A stretch of DNA of 39,743 bases from Paludibacteraceae bacterium (GCA_017503075.1 JAFVTU010000004.1:1-39743); one strand, 5' to 3'; shown: positions 24,531 through 32,645, counted from the stretch's first letter. Notes: generated by a model not told the origin, from the letters alone. A program made the numbers and translations.

Positions 24531-26057
24531 ATGGCATCAGAGAAGAAAGAACGCATATTTATATCCTACAAGCGCGTAGATAAAGAGCGCGTGTTTGCTA
24601 TCAAGGATGGCATCGAGCAAGCGACTGGCGAGAAATGCTGGATCGACCTTGATGGCATCGAAAGCGATGCGCAGTTTGCGGATGTAATCATTAGCGCAAT
24701 CAATCATTGCGAGGTATTCCTCTTTATGTATTCTGCAACTCATGCGAAAATCGTAAATAATAAAAAAGATTGGACTATTCGTGAAATAAGTTTTGCTGAA
24801 AAAAAAGACAAACGAATTGTATTTATAAATATAGATAACACGCCATTAACAGATTGGTTCGAACTAAATTTTGGAACCGTTCAGCAAGTTGATGCCACCG
24901 ATGCTGAAAAACTAAAGCGCCTATATAAAGACTTATGCTCTTGGTTAAAAACAGATCTAAACACTTCTGTTGAAGTAGCAAAAGTCGGAAAAAATTCTTT
25001 TCGGCGTGTAATTGATACTATCACTCCGCCCACCCCATCTAGACGATGGTTATGGATTATATTAGTAGCAGTAGCGATGCTACTGATCGGCGGAGGTGCA
25101 TATCTAGCAAAGAAGAAGAGCACGACTACAACGCCAACTACGGCTACAACTACAACGCAGACACAAACACAAACACAAACACAAGATAGTTTGGCTCGTG
25201 CCCTACAAGCAGAGGCGGATCGTTTGGCTCAAGAGCGTGCCAAATTGGAGGCAGACAAAGCAAAACTGCAACAATCCAAGCCAACTGCCACCGCCCAACC
25301 AAAGCCAGTTGCCACAACAACACCAACCTCCACTTCGGCTTCCACTACATCTACAGAGCAAACATCTACTACCACCCCTACCACTCAGGCGAAACCCACA
25401 ACCACTTCTACCCCTAACAAGGTAAGTGCGGTCGCTATTCACAATGGGCATAAGTATGTGGATTTGGGATTGTCTGTAATGTGGGCAACTACTAATGTGG
25501 GAGCCAACAGTTCTAATTTAGAAGGGAAGTATTTTGCGTGGGGAGAAGTGAATGCGAAGCAAGAATATACATGGAATACATATAGACATTGCGTTACTGG
25601 TCCCTATGATTTTACTAAATATTGCAAGAAAACCAATGCATACAATGGTGAGTATATTGACAATAAATCTCGATTGGAATTGGCAGATGATGCAGCGCAT
25701 GTACATTGGGGAGGGAAATGGCGTATGCCCACTGCAGCAGAGATGAAGGAACTGATAAAAAGATGTAAATGGCAATGCGTTACTCGTAATGGAGTAAAAG
25801 GACAATTGGGTACTGGTCCGAATGGTAATACAATATTTTTACCGATAACAGGGATGTATAGCGGAGCAAATAAAATGTCTGCTGGTTATACTGGAGCATA
25901 TTGGTCGAGTACATTGGACGAGCCATTTATCAATTCTGCAATTCATATGTATGTAAACGAAATACAACCTAATACAGCAGAACAACAGCGTTATGTAGGT
26001 GCAAATATTCGCCCTGTATTAAGTCGTGAAGATATAACAGATTCGGCAAATCATTAA
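24531..26057 (+). CDS. TIR-transmembrane-FISUMP surface receptor-like protein
   Basis: The start at 24531 (MASEKKERIF) follows the promoter and matches the paralogue at 29093. The 508 residues contain a TIR domain (1-145: ERIFISYKRVDKERVFAIKD, KCWIDLDGIES, KDWTIREISFA with E85), one membrane helix (173-192) and a Thr/Gln-rich and coiled linker (195-300). A FISUMP domain (303-503: HKYVDLGLSVMWATTNVG, WGGKWRMPTAAEMKEL, YWSSTLDE, NIRPVL) ends it. FISUMP domains are typical exported domains of Bacteroidota and Fibrobacter. The topology puts TIR inside and FISUMP outside. A strong terminator follows. The first 45 codons are almost identical at DNA level to the gene at 29093. Confidence 0.92.
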   Translation: MASEKKERIFISYKRVDKERVFAIKDGIEQATGEKCWIDLDGIESDAQFADVIISAINHCEVFLFMYSATHAKIVNNKKDWTIREISFAEKKDKRIVFINIDNTPLTDWFELNFGTVQQVDATDAEKLKRLYKDLCSWLKTDLNTSVEVAKVGKNSFRRVIDTITPPTPSRRWLWIILVAVAMLLIGGGAYLAKKKSTTTTPTTATTTTQTQTQTQTQDSLARALQAEADRLAQERAKLEADKAKLQQSKPTATAQPKPVATTTPTSTSASTTSTEQTSTTTPTTQAKPTTTSTPNKVSAVAIHNGHKYVDLGLSVMWATTNVGANSSNLEGKYFAWGEVNAKQEYTWNTYRHCVTGPYDFTKYCKKTNAYNGEYIDNKSRLELADDAAHVHWGGKWRMPTAAEMKELIKRCKWQCVTRNGVKGQLGTGPNGNTIFLPITGMYSGANKMSAGYTGAYWSSTLDEPFINSAIHMYVNEIQPNTAEQQRYVGANIRPVLSREDITDSANH

Positions 26058-26065
26058 ATCGCACA

Positions 26066-26099
26066 AAAAGTGTTGCACATATAGGTGCAGCACTTTTTT
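26066..26099 (+). terminator. Intrinsic terminator after TIR-FISUMP gene
   Basis: AAAAGTGTTGCAC (26066-26078) pairs with GTGCAGCACTTTT (26085-26097) with one G-T pair and a 6-nt loop, ending in a T run. Confidence 0.88.
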
Positions 26100-26119
26100 G
26101 CTTTTAATGCTGCATTTTC

Positions 26120-26150
26120 TTGCATATATTAGAAAAAAGTAGTACCTTTG
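26120..26150 (+). promoter_or_regulatory. Promoter of SH3b membrane-protein/TIR unit
   Basis: TTG (26120-26122), spacer CATATATTAGAAAAAAGTAG, then TACCTTTG (26143-26150). It is the only clear promoter before the genes at 26194, 27639 and 29093. Confidence 0.85.
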
Positions 26151-26193
26151 CAACGATAAATTATTATTTCATACAATATTGAGCACTATAGAT

Positions 26194-27528
26194 ATGTTTA
26201 AACTAAAAAAAAGTGTAGTTTTGTTTCTCTTCCTATTGAGTTGCATTACCTACTCATTCGCACAGGTTCAATATGAGGTTACCGCTCAACCATCCTTAAA
26301 AATACGTAACGCAGCTAGTCCCAATGCGATCGTAGTGAGCAACTTGAATTATGGCGACCGAATAAATGTCTATACGATTAAAGAAGGTTGGGCTGAAATT
26401 AGATTCAATGGGAAAAAAGCTTATGTCAATGCAACTTACATCAAGCCTTGCCCATCCACTACTACAGTAAAAACACCTGCTAAGTCCTCTTTTATTACCT
26501 CAAGAGAGATTGCTGTTTATGAAGTTATTTCTACACAGCCACTAGATGTTGTTAATTTAGCAGGTTATAAGAAAGGGACTCTTCAACCAGGTCAAAAGAT
26601 TGAAGTGTATTCTATCAGAGATGGCAAAGCATTGATTAGACATAAGGGGAAACAAGCATATGTAAATGCGAGTTATCTAAAGCCATGCTATCAAAGCCAT
26701 AATAAAGAATTTACTCCAAAATATGTGAATGTAGATTACTACGCAACAGGCAATGTAGAATGGATGATTTATGTCATTCTCTCGTTAGCTGTTGTGTTGT
26801 TAATTCTACGATACTTTATCAAAATTACTTTTGAATGTGATGGAAATCCCAAAATACTGCTACTGATAAATCGACTGTTATTTTTAGTACTAGCAGGATT
26901 TGAATTTGCATATGTTTTGTTAATGGGATCAGATGCTCTATGGTTCTGCCAACCAAGTACAGTAGGATGGATATGGACAATTGTTAATTTTATTTTGTTC
27001 GGAACTCTGATTTATACTCAAGTGATAAGTTATTTTATAGTGGTAGTTCATAGTAAATTTTCAACTAAAATCGGGGAGTGCTCGTGGCTAATATTTGCAT
27101 TTATCACATTGCTTTATTCGACATTTTCATGGGAACATGGATATGAGACCATTTTGTATCTATTCGGAGCATGTCAGTTGATACAATTATTTCTCATTTT
27201 CAAAGGCGTTATTCCGCAAGAAGGCATAATAAAAGCATTGTGGTTTTCGTTGCTTTATTTAGTAGCATCTGCTGCTACGATTTTAATGATATCTCTTTGG
27301 ATAAAAATGCTTATTATTGCCATGCTTATTTTAATGTTTATAAAAGGAGCATTTAGCAATAAGCGTACTGCCGATTCTTTAGAGGATAAATCTAGAAACA
27401 CTGTATATGGAAGGCGTATTAACGATGATACTTTTGAAACGAACAGCGGAAAATTGTATGATCGAGTAGGCAATACCAACGAGTTCCAAAAACGGCATGG
27501 AAGTAGTGATTCGTTATTCGAAAACTAG
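26194..27528 (+). CDS. Exported double-SH3b protein with six to seven membrane segments
   Basis: I choose the ATG at 26194 over the TTG at 26179. The 444-residue product has a signal peptide (SVVLFLFLLSCITYSFAQ) and two SH3b-type domains (about 25-85 and 102-160; LKIRNAASPNAIVVSNLNYG, GKKAYVNATYIKP and GKQAYVNASYLKP). Hydrophobic segments between about 185 and 395 and a polar cytoplasmic tail follow. SH3b domains usually bind peptidoglycan or peptides. The layout resembles a 7TM receptor with an extracellular sensor, and it lies directly upstream of a TIR gene. Base composition is more AT-rich than the left part of the window, suggesting acquisition. Confidence 0.75.
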   Translation: MFKLKKSVVLFLFLLSCITYSFAQVQYEVTAQPSLKIRNAASPNAIVVSNLNYGDRINVYTIKEGWAEIRFNGKKAYVNATYIKPCPSTTTVKTPAKSSFITSREIAVYEVISTQPLDVVNLAGYKKGTLQPGQKIEVYSIRDGKALIRHKGKQAYVNASYLKPCYQSHNKEFTPKYVNVDYYATGNVEWMIYVILSLAVVLLILRYFIKITFECDGNPKILLLINRLLFLVLAGFEFAYVLLMGSDALWFCQPSTVGWIWTIVNFILFGTLIYTQVISYFIVVVHSKFSTKIGECSWLIFAFITLLYSTFSWEHGYETILYLFGACQLIQLFLIFKGVIPQEGIIKALWFSLLYLVASAATILMISLWIKMLIIAMLILMFIKGAFSNKRTADSLEDKSRNTVYGRRINDDTFETNSGKLYDRVGNTNEFQKRHGSSDSLFEN

Positions 27529-27638
27529 ACATACCAACAAAACAGGATACCTACAAGGGAGTCCTAATATTATGCTTCTTAACGATTTTAATTATTTTTG
27601 TAGCGGATATTCTTTAAACGAAAAAACTTTTAAATCCC

Positions 27639-29024
27639 ATGAGTCAACAGAAAAAATACGATGTGTTTATTAGCTATCGTCGCAAAGATACAACAGACAA
27701 AGCGGAACATTTATGTACTTTACTAGAACTCTATTGCGATGGCAAAGTAGGATTCCCCAAGAATAAAGATAGTAAAGTTAGTTTTGACAAAGAAAATCTT
27801 TCTGGAATATTTGATATTGAATTAATTAGGCGGATTGATGGTTGTACTGATTTTGTTCTTATACTTGGCAAAGATAGTCTCAATTACGATGCATCTGCTC
27901 ATGCGAGCGAAGAGGTTGAGTTCTATACATCTTTAGCACAAGCATCTATCGCTGATTTTGAGAAAAAAATATTAGAGTTTCCTAACAAAAAAATAGATTT
28001 CTTTCGAATAGAAATTGCAAGAGCATTATTTAGAGCATCGCAGGGTGATAGTGATATCAATATCATTGTTGTCTCCCCACATAGCGAAAAAGGAGCAGAT
28101 GGATATAATTTTTCGGCATTAGAATTGCCGCCTGATATAACTAATATCAAAAGGTATAATGCCGTATTGTATAATGAACATGATGATGACTTCTTTAGAG
28201 AGATTGCTCCTAAAGTGTGTGAAAAATTAAAAACACCTCGGAGTATAAATGCTGATGAAATTTTGGAGGGCTTATTCAGAGAGGATAATAGCGACACATT
28301 ACCTAAATATGCTTTGACATACAAAGAACGATTTGACATAGCGTTTTCGGTTGGAGAATATGATAAAGCATTCCAAATATGTGCAGAATTAGCACAAAGT
28401 CATGGTTTTTTAATGGAAAAAGAACTCAATGATGTTATCCCTAAGTTAAAAAACATCCCGATACCTCCTTTTATGGATATTGATTACGAGTGGCTCATTT
28501 TAATACTAAGCAAAAAGAAATATTCAATAAAAAAAAGAAAAGGATACAAAAACCATGAATTAGAGATTGATATAAATAAATCCTTAAATAAATCGAGGTT
28601 ATTTGAGAATGCTACATGTTACTACCTTTATATCGGATTAGATAATTCCAAAAAGAAAATAAAAATCAATAAATGGTATTATTTAGTAGAAACGACGGTT
28701 GGATTAGGCGTGGTCATTTTTTTATTGCTGACAATGTTAAGTAAATGTTATAATCTAACATTTTTAGACGATTGGATCGTTTCTTTAAATTTTTTGACAG
28801 ATTTTTCCAGATCCGAAATGCCTAAACTAATAAGTATGTTGTCTACTTCTGTTACACGTACAGAATTAATACTAAATATGGTAATGACTGCAATATCTCT
28901 AGAAGCATGTTTTAGGAACTTGCTTCCGTTTTTAAGGTTCCGTAAAAAAGTGGTAGCTGATATTGCTTCTGCAATGATAAAAAAAATAATAAGTGATCGG
29001 AATAATTCAGAGTCAGCATGTTAA
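27639..29024 (+). CDS. TIR domain protein with C-terminal membrane segments
   Basis: This 461-residue protein has an N-terminal TIR domain at 5-150 (KYDVFISYRRKDTTDKAEHL, DFVLILGKDS, KIDFFRIEIARALFRAS with E125, then INIIVVSPHS). An AT-rich coding middle region (210-340) without a known domain follows, then one clear membrane helix (about 347-367) and a possible second (about 408-427). The TIR has an insert between the usual fourth strand and the glutamate helix (residues 78-120). It lies 110 nt downstream of the SH3b membrane gene with no promoter between. The TIR should be cytoplasmic. Its partner is probably the SH3b receptor-like protein. Confidence 0.85.
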   Translation: MSQQKKYDVFISYRRKDTTDKAEHLCTLLELYCDGKVGFPKNKDSKVSFDKENLSGIFDIELIRRIDGCTDFVLILGKDSLNYDASAHASEEVEFYTSLAQASIADFEKKILEFPNKKIDFFRIEIARALFRASQGDSDINIIVVSPHSEKGADGYNFSALELPPDITNIKRYNAVLYNEHDDDFFREIAPKVCEKLKTPRSINADEILEGLFREDNSDTLPKYALTYKERFDIAFSVGEYDKAFQICAELAQSHGFLMEKELNDVIPKLKNIPIPPFMDIDYEWLILILSKKKYSIKKRKGYKNHELEIDINKSLNKSRLFENATCYYLYIGLDNSKKKIKINKWYYLVETTVGLGVVIFLLLTMLSKCYNLTFLDDWIVSLNFLTDFSRSEMPKLISMLSTSVTRTELILNMVMTAISLEACFRNLLPFLRFRKKVVADIASAMIKKIISDRNNSESAC

Positions 29025-29092
29025 TCGGTAAAGAAACACCACGAGATATCATTGAAGGTACAGCAAATAAGCAAGAATAATTCGTAAACATC

Positions 29093-29902
29093 ATGTCATC
29101 AGAAAAGAAAGAACGCATATTTATATCCTACAAGCGCGTAGATAAAGAGCGCGTGTTTGCTATCAAGGATGGCATCGAGCAAGCGACTGGCGAGAAATGC
29201 TGGATCGACCTCGATGGCATAGAGAGCAATGCGCAATTTGCTGCTAAAATCATGACCGCAATAGACAGATGTGATGTATTTCTTTTTATGCGATCCAAGG
29301 AACACAATGGAATTGTCAACCTAGAAACTGATTGGACGTATCGCGAATTAAACTACGCGTTGGCAAAGGATAAAAATATCGTTTTTATTAATCTAGATAA
29401 TTCACCGATACCTGATTGGGTTACATTTATTTTTCCGCATAAGCAAGAAGTAGATTCTACTGACCCTAAGAAGATAGACCGCTTACACAGTGACCTAATA
29501 GAGTGGTTGGGAATTGAAATAGAAACACAATGTCTATCTATAGATGAATATTGCAATATAGCTCATAACTACTACTATGGTTTTAATGGTGTAAGCCAAG
29601 ATTATGCAAAGGCTGCAAAATACTATCGAAAAGCAGCTGAATTGGGAGATGGTGATGCCCAAATGCGCTTGGGATATTGCTATGCTGCTGGCGAAGGTGT
29701 AGAAAAGGATTATACTGAAGCCGTGAAATGGTTTTGCAAATCTGCCGAACAAGAGTATAGTTATGCCCAATTTAACATGGGTTGGGCTTATGAATTTGGG
29801 CAAGGAGTAGAAAAGAATCTTGCAGAGGCCAAAAAGTGGTACCAAAAAGCTGCAGAGCAAGGACATATACAGGCTCAAGAACAAATCAAGAAGTTATCAT
29901 AA
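29093..29902 (+). CDS. Soluble TIR protein with Sel1 repeats
   Basis: This 269-residue protein has an N-terminal TIR domain (1-145), nearly identical for the first 45 residues to the TIR-FISUMP protein, with E85 in ETDWTYRELNYA. Three to four Sel1-type repeats follow (150-269; YAKAAKYYRKAAELGDGDAQ, MRLGYCYAAGEGVEKDYTEA). No signal or membrane helix is seen, so it is the one fully cytoplasmic TIR protein of the island. Sel1/TPR repeats usually mediate protein contacts, so it may act as an adaptor or soluble effector. A strong bidirectional terminator follows. Confidence 0.92.
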   Translation: MSSEKKERIFISYKRVDKERVFAIKDGIEQATGEKCWIDLDGIESNAQFAAKIMTAIDRCDVFLFMRSKEHNGIVNLETDWTYRELNYALAKDKNIVFINLDNSPIPDWVTFIFPHKQEVDSTDPKKIDRLHSDLIEWLGIEIETQCLSIDEYCNIAHNYYYGFNGVSQDYAKAAKYYRKAAELGDGDAQMRLGYCYAAGEGVEKDYTEAVKWFCKSAEQEYSYAQFNMGWAYEFGQGVEKNLAEAKKWYQKAAEQGHIQAQEQIKKLS

Positions 29903-29928
29903 GCAACACTTGTCTGTTTAGAAACAAC

Positions 29929-29969
29929 AATGGGCAAGGCGTGAAATCACACCTTTCGCCTTGCCCATT
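29929..29969. terminator. Bidirectional terminator at right end of TIR island
   Basis: AATGGGCAAGGCG (29929-29941) and CGCCTTGCCCATT (29957-29969) form a perfect 13-bp stem between convergent genes. It also overlaps the end of the minus-strand gene at 29947. Confidence 0.8.
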
Positions 29970-30195
29970 TAATAATCCGCAATATGCTATCCTCTGAGAG
30001 GGCGTATTGCGGATTTTTGGATAAACGATAGGCACACTCCATATCACTTATTTTCGGTTGCTGCTGGCGCATGTCTATATACGCCAGCAGAACTTTACTA
30101 TGCGTATAGCGCGCCTTACTAACGATACCAAAGGCGTATAACTCCTCTATTTTTGCCACATTCTCTGGCAATTGCAGAAATGATAAATACGTCAT
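29947..30195 (-). CDS. Small protein of unknown function divergent from VapE gene
   Basis: This protein of 82 residues (MTYLSFLQLPENVAKIEELY, then QQQPKISDMECAYRLSKNPQ) is mainly helical and basic at its end (IIKWARRKV), with no membrane segment or signal. It is divergent from the VapE-type gene, with TAACTTTG (minus strand, 30215-30222) as a likely -7 box but a weak -33. An 11-bp inverted repeat (29974-29984 and 30005-30015) lies in its coding region. The family is unknown to me. Its position suggests a regulator or helper of the VapE cassette; this is inference. Confidence 0.65.
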   Translation of the reverse strand: MTYLSFLQLPENVAKIEELYAFGIVSKARYTHSKVLLAYIDMRQQQPKISDMECAYRLSKNPQYALSEDSILRIIKWARRKV

Positions 30196-30263
30196 AATTC
30201 TGTGATTTTTCCCACAAAGTTACAACAATACGGGCAACAAAAAAAGGTCAAAATTTTGCCCTT

Positions 30264-30292
30264 TTGAGGGTCGAAAAAAAGCAGTAATTTTG
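30264..30292 (+). promoter_or_regulatory. Promoter of VapE-type gene
   Basis: TTG (30264-30266) and TAATTTTG (30285-30292), with an 18-nt spacer that is shorter than the 20 nt seen at the other promoters. The sequence just before the -7 box (GAAAAAAAGCAG) matches the style of the island promoters. Confidence 0.6.
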
Positions 30293-30321
30293 CACCGTGA
30301 AACGCATAAAAGCAAACGACT

Positions 30322-31776
30322 ATGACCAAACAAGAAGCTGCCATAAAGTACATTACGGAGAATTATCTCGAATACAATCGGCTGAGGCATGACATTGTGA
30401 GCGATAAACTCCAAATTCGCATGGATTTGGAGGGTTCAGAATGGTTCAACGTAGTTCAAAATGGTTCAACAGTTGTTCAAAATGGTTCAGAGTTGTCCTT
30501 CAAGAAAACAACATTGAACAATATTGAACGCGAAGCATTGAACAATATTGAACAAGGCTATTGGCGAGAGATGACAAAGCATGACATCAACTCTATTGTG
30601 TGTCATTGTGCGCAGGAGTACGATGCGAATATAACGAGTAGAGAAGTGATGACAGCACTCCAATCGGATCTGATACCCGATGTGCACCCGCTGAGGGAGT
30701 ATGTGTTGTCGTGTGGAGAATGGACGGAGGAGCAACCGGATTGGATTGACTTTGTCGCATCTCAGGTAAAGGTAAAAACCTCACCTGAGGGCGACAGTTT
30801 AGAGGACGCCGCAAGCGGCTACAGTTTAGAGTTTAGAGACGAGGGAAACAATGCTACACCATCCTACACAACTCTACACCACACTACACCAAGCGCGGAC
30901 GCCCTCTGGCGGGCGTGCTTTAAGAAGTGGTTCGTAGCGATGGTGGCGAGTTGGATGAAAGATGAGGTGGTGAATCATCAGGTGCTGGTGCTAATCGGTA
31001 AACAAGGTATCTTTAAGACTACTTGGCTCGAACATTTGATACCACCACATTTGAGGGCATACGCCTGCAAGTTGGCGAATAGCAATGACCTCAACAAAGA
31101 TGAACGCTTGCGTATTGCGGAGTTTGGGTTGATCTCGCTGGATGAGATTGACTCGATGAACAACCGCGAGTTGAATCAACTGAAATCGGTCATCACCGCC
31201 ACGGATGTGAACGAGCGTGCTGCCTATGCTTACACCAAGGAGCGTAGGGTGCGGTTGGCTAGTTTCTGCGCGAGTGGTAATAGGCGGGATTTTCTGACGG
31301 ACATCACGGGCAATAGGCGTTGGCTACCGTTTGAAGTGGAGGAAATACAAAATCCGTTTTTCACCCTCCTGCCTTACGAGCGGATGTATGCGCAAGCGTG
31401 GGCATTGGCACAAGATCCGCTATTCAGCTATTGGTTTGACTTGGATGAGATAGAGGTGCTGGAGGAGCATAATCAGCATTTTAGGGATGAGAGTAATGAG
31501 GAGCAGTTGTTGCCGATACTCTTTGATGTGCCAGCGGAGGGCAAAGGCGAGTTTATGACGACGGCACAGATAAGTGAGCGATTGGTGACCTACGGCAACA
31601 TTAAGAAGCCAATGGCGTTAGGTCGTTTAGGAGTAGTCATGGGTAGTATGGGATATAGATCTGTTACACGAGGCAATAGGCAAGCACGTTTGCGCGGATG
31701 GATTGTATATCAACGAGATACAGAAGAAATTGCTGCTAACAAAAAACTTTTAGCTAAAGAATGTGTAACAGTGTAA
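30322..31776 (+). CDS. VapE-type P-loop ATPase (primase-helicase-like)
   Basis: This 484-residue protein carries the VapE/D5-like ATPase core: LVLIGKQGIFKTTWLEHLIP (Walker A, near 226), RIAEFGLISLDEIDSMN (Walker B, near 270), ASFCASGNRRDFLTDITGNR and RWLPFEV (sensor/arginine region, near 320-335). VapE proteins occur on integrated elements and phage satellites and support replication. The N-terminal region carries in-frame low-complexity insertions (about residues 38-77 and 158-191). The TAA stop lies in an octamer repeat of the inverted repeat at 31763-31848. It heads the accessory cassette. Confidence 0.88.
   Translation: MTKQEAAIKYITENYLEYNRLRHDIVSDKLQIRMDLEGSEWFNVVQNGSTVVQNGSELSFKKTTLNNIEREALNNIEQGYWREMTKHDINSIVCHCAQEYDANITSREVMTALQSDLIPDVHPLREYVLSCGEWTEEQPDWIDFVASQVKVKTSPEGDSLEDAASGYSLEFRDEGNNATPSYTTLHHTTPSADALWRACFKKWFVAMVASWMKDEVVNHQVLVLIGKQGIFKTTWLEHLIPPHLRAYACKLANSNDLNKDERLRIAEFGLISLDEIDSMNNRELNQLKSVITATDVNERAAYAYTKERRVRLASFCASGNRRDFLTDITGNRRWLPFEVEEIQNPFFTLLPYERMYAQAWALAQDPLFSYWFDLDEIEVLEEHNQHFRDESNEEQLLPILFDVPAEGKGEFMTTAQISERLVTYGNIKKPMALGRLGVVMGSMGYRSVTRGNRQARLRGWIVYQRDTEEIAANKKLLAKECVTV
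30433..30553 (+). repeat. In-frame GGTTCAA and ATTGAAC repeats in VapE gene
   Basis: At 30433-30495, GGTTCA/GTTCAA words recur every 9-12 nt and encode NVVQNGSTVVQNGSEL. At 30512-30553 an 18-nt word (CATTGAACAATATTGAAC) occurs twice, 24 nt apart. All keep the frame. Confidence 0.75.
30793..30892 (+). repeat. In-frame hairpin plus CAGTTTAGAG and CTACACCA words
   Basis: ACAGTTTAGAG words flank a GCCGC-AA-GCGGC palindrome (30808-30819) and are followed by CTACACCA/CTACACAA words (30852-30892). Together they encode an apparent linker, about residues 158-191 of the VapE protein. Confidence 0.7.
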
Positions 31777-31848
31777 CACTTCTTTTACTATTCTCGTCCG
31801 CGCGTGTACGGGGACGAGACATAAGAAATAGTTGTTACACCGTTACAC
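31763..31848. repeat. Iterated octamers in inverted orientation
   Basis: Two GTGTAACA octamers (31763-31778) face TGTTACAC and CGTTACAC (31833-31848): a 16-bp inverted repeat with one mismatch. A CTCGTCC/GGACGAG hairpin lies between. It overlaps the VapE stop codon. It could be a protein-binding site (iteron or operator) or a terminator-like structure. Confidence 0.65.
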
Positions 31849-31885
31849 GCAAAACACCCCTTAAATTAACTAAATTTTTACAACT

Positions 31886-32071
31886 ATGAACAAGAGTCAA
31901 ATTCGATTTGCAATGGCAGCACACGCTGCATGGATTGTAATGAAAAACCCCGTATTAACACGCGTTTATATGGAGCAATGGGAGAAGATGTACCCACGAC
32001 CATTGTCGGTGGAAGGCGAAGAACTGACACTGTATGGGTATGTGTTTCAGGTGATGTATAAGGCTGCATAG
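31886..32071 (+). CDS. Small protein of unknown function (61 aa)
   Basis: The product (MNKSQIRFAMAAHAAWIVMK, then RVYMEQWEKMYPRPLSVEGE) is amphipathic and helical, with no signal or membrane segment. It follows the octamer repeats after the VapE gene, preceded by an A/T-rich leader typical of translation starts here. Codon use looks coding. The function is unknown. Position in the cassette and length suggest a DNA-element accessory protein; this is inference. Confidence 0.6.
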   Translation: MNKSQIRFAMAAHAAWIVMKNPVLTRVYMEQWEKMYPRPLSVEGEELTLYGYVFQVMYKAA

Positions 32072-32087
32072 ATGTCTCTTGGCTCTT

Positions 32088-32132
32088 TCGCGACCACTTC
32101 GCGACCACTATATCATATCAGTGGCTGATATG
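32088..32132. other. Direct repeat plus hairpin
   Basis: TTCGCGACCAC occurs twice in tandem (about 32087-32108) and is followed by the perfect hairpin CATATCAG-TGG-CTGATATG (32114-32132) in the gap before the next gene. This may be an operator or attenuator. Confidence 0.5.
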
Positions 32133-32159
32133 TACCACATCTCTAAACACTAAACTAAT

Positions 32160-32429
32160 ATGCAAGTTTCCTTTCACTCCCCAGTAGCGGGTCTCATTGG
32201 CAAATTAGAATACAATAGCAAGTTTTACATCCGCAAGATGCATGGTAAATACATCTTGCAGCGTTGTCCCAACCGCCAAAACCATATTCCCACACCCCAC
32301 GAGAAAGCCAACCAACAACGGTTTATTCAGCAGTATAAACGGCTGCGCCGTGGTGATGGCTCGCAAGCGAGCGGTAGTGTCACCGATGGGCGAGGTGCCA
32401 GTTTAGAGATTAAAGGCAAGGAAAAATGA
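32160..32429 (+). CDS. Small basic cassette protein (89 aa)
   Basis: The product (MQVSFHSPVAGLIGKLEYNS, YIRKMHGKYILQRCPNRQNH, then PTPHEKANQQRFIQQYKRL) is basic, with short strands followed by a helix. It seems distantly similar in layout to the proteins at 35434 and 35964. Its last 24 or so residues come from the hairpin/word repeat family (GCTCGC-AA-GCGAGC at 32359-32372, CAGTTTAGAG near 32401), so the original C-terminus was probably extended. Its stop overlaps the next start as ATGA. The function is unknown. Confidence 0.6.
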   Translation: MQVSFHSPVAGLIGKLEYNSKFYIRKMHGKYILQRCPNRQNHIPTPHEKANQQRFIQQYKRLRRGDGSQASGSVTDGRGASLEIKGKEK

Positions 32430-32605
32430 AATCAAGAACTAAAATAGAACTCTCTCGCGCAGCGGGTGTGAGTCCAGAGACCTTCCGCCGTTGGCTGAAG
32501 ACCGACCGTGCTTTTCTGGAGGCGAACGGCATCCGCCCCACCACTAAGCTCTTTCCACCTAAAGTAGTCAAATACCTTTGTGACAAATACGCCATCGACC
32601 TCTAA
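32426..32605 (+). CDS. Small HTH-like protein, DUF4248-like
   Basis: A 59-codon frame starts in an ATGA overlap with the previous stop (translational coupling). The protein has a helix-turn-helix-like start (RTKIELSRAAGVSPETFRRW) and ends with KLFPPKVVKYLCDKYAIDL. This resembles, from memory, the DUF4248 proteins found beside VapE genes in Bacteroides. It probably binds DNA and may regulate the cassette. The family call is tentative. Confidence 0.62.
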   Translation: MKSRTKIELSRAAGVSPETFRRWLKTDRAFLEANGIRPTTKLFPPKVVKYLCDKYAIDL

Positions 32606-32645
32606 ACACTCATCACTAAACTCTAAACAGTAGCGGCTTTGCCGC
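32606..32645. repeat. CTCTAAAC words with GCGGC-TTT-GCCGC hairpin
   Basis: Read on the minus strand this is a hairpin (32633-32645) followed by TACTGTTTAGAGTTTAG, matching the element at 30808-30840 in the VapE gene in opposite orientation. Confidence 0.65.

Noticed and set aside
25198-25451. Pro/Gln-rich and Gly/Cys-rich frames in the TIR-FISUMP linker
   Set aside because: They are alternative-frame readings of the Thr/Gln-rich linker.
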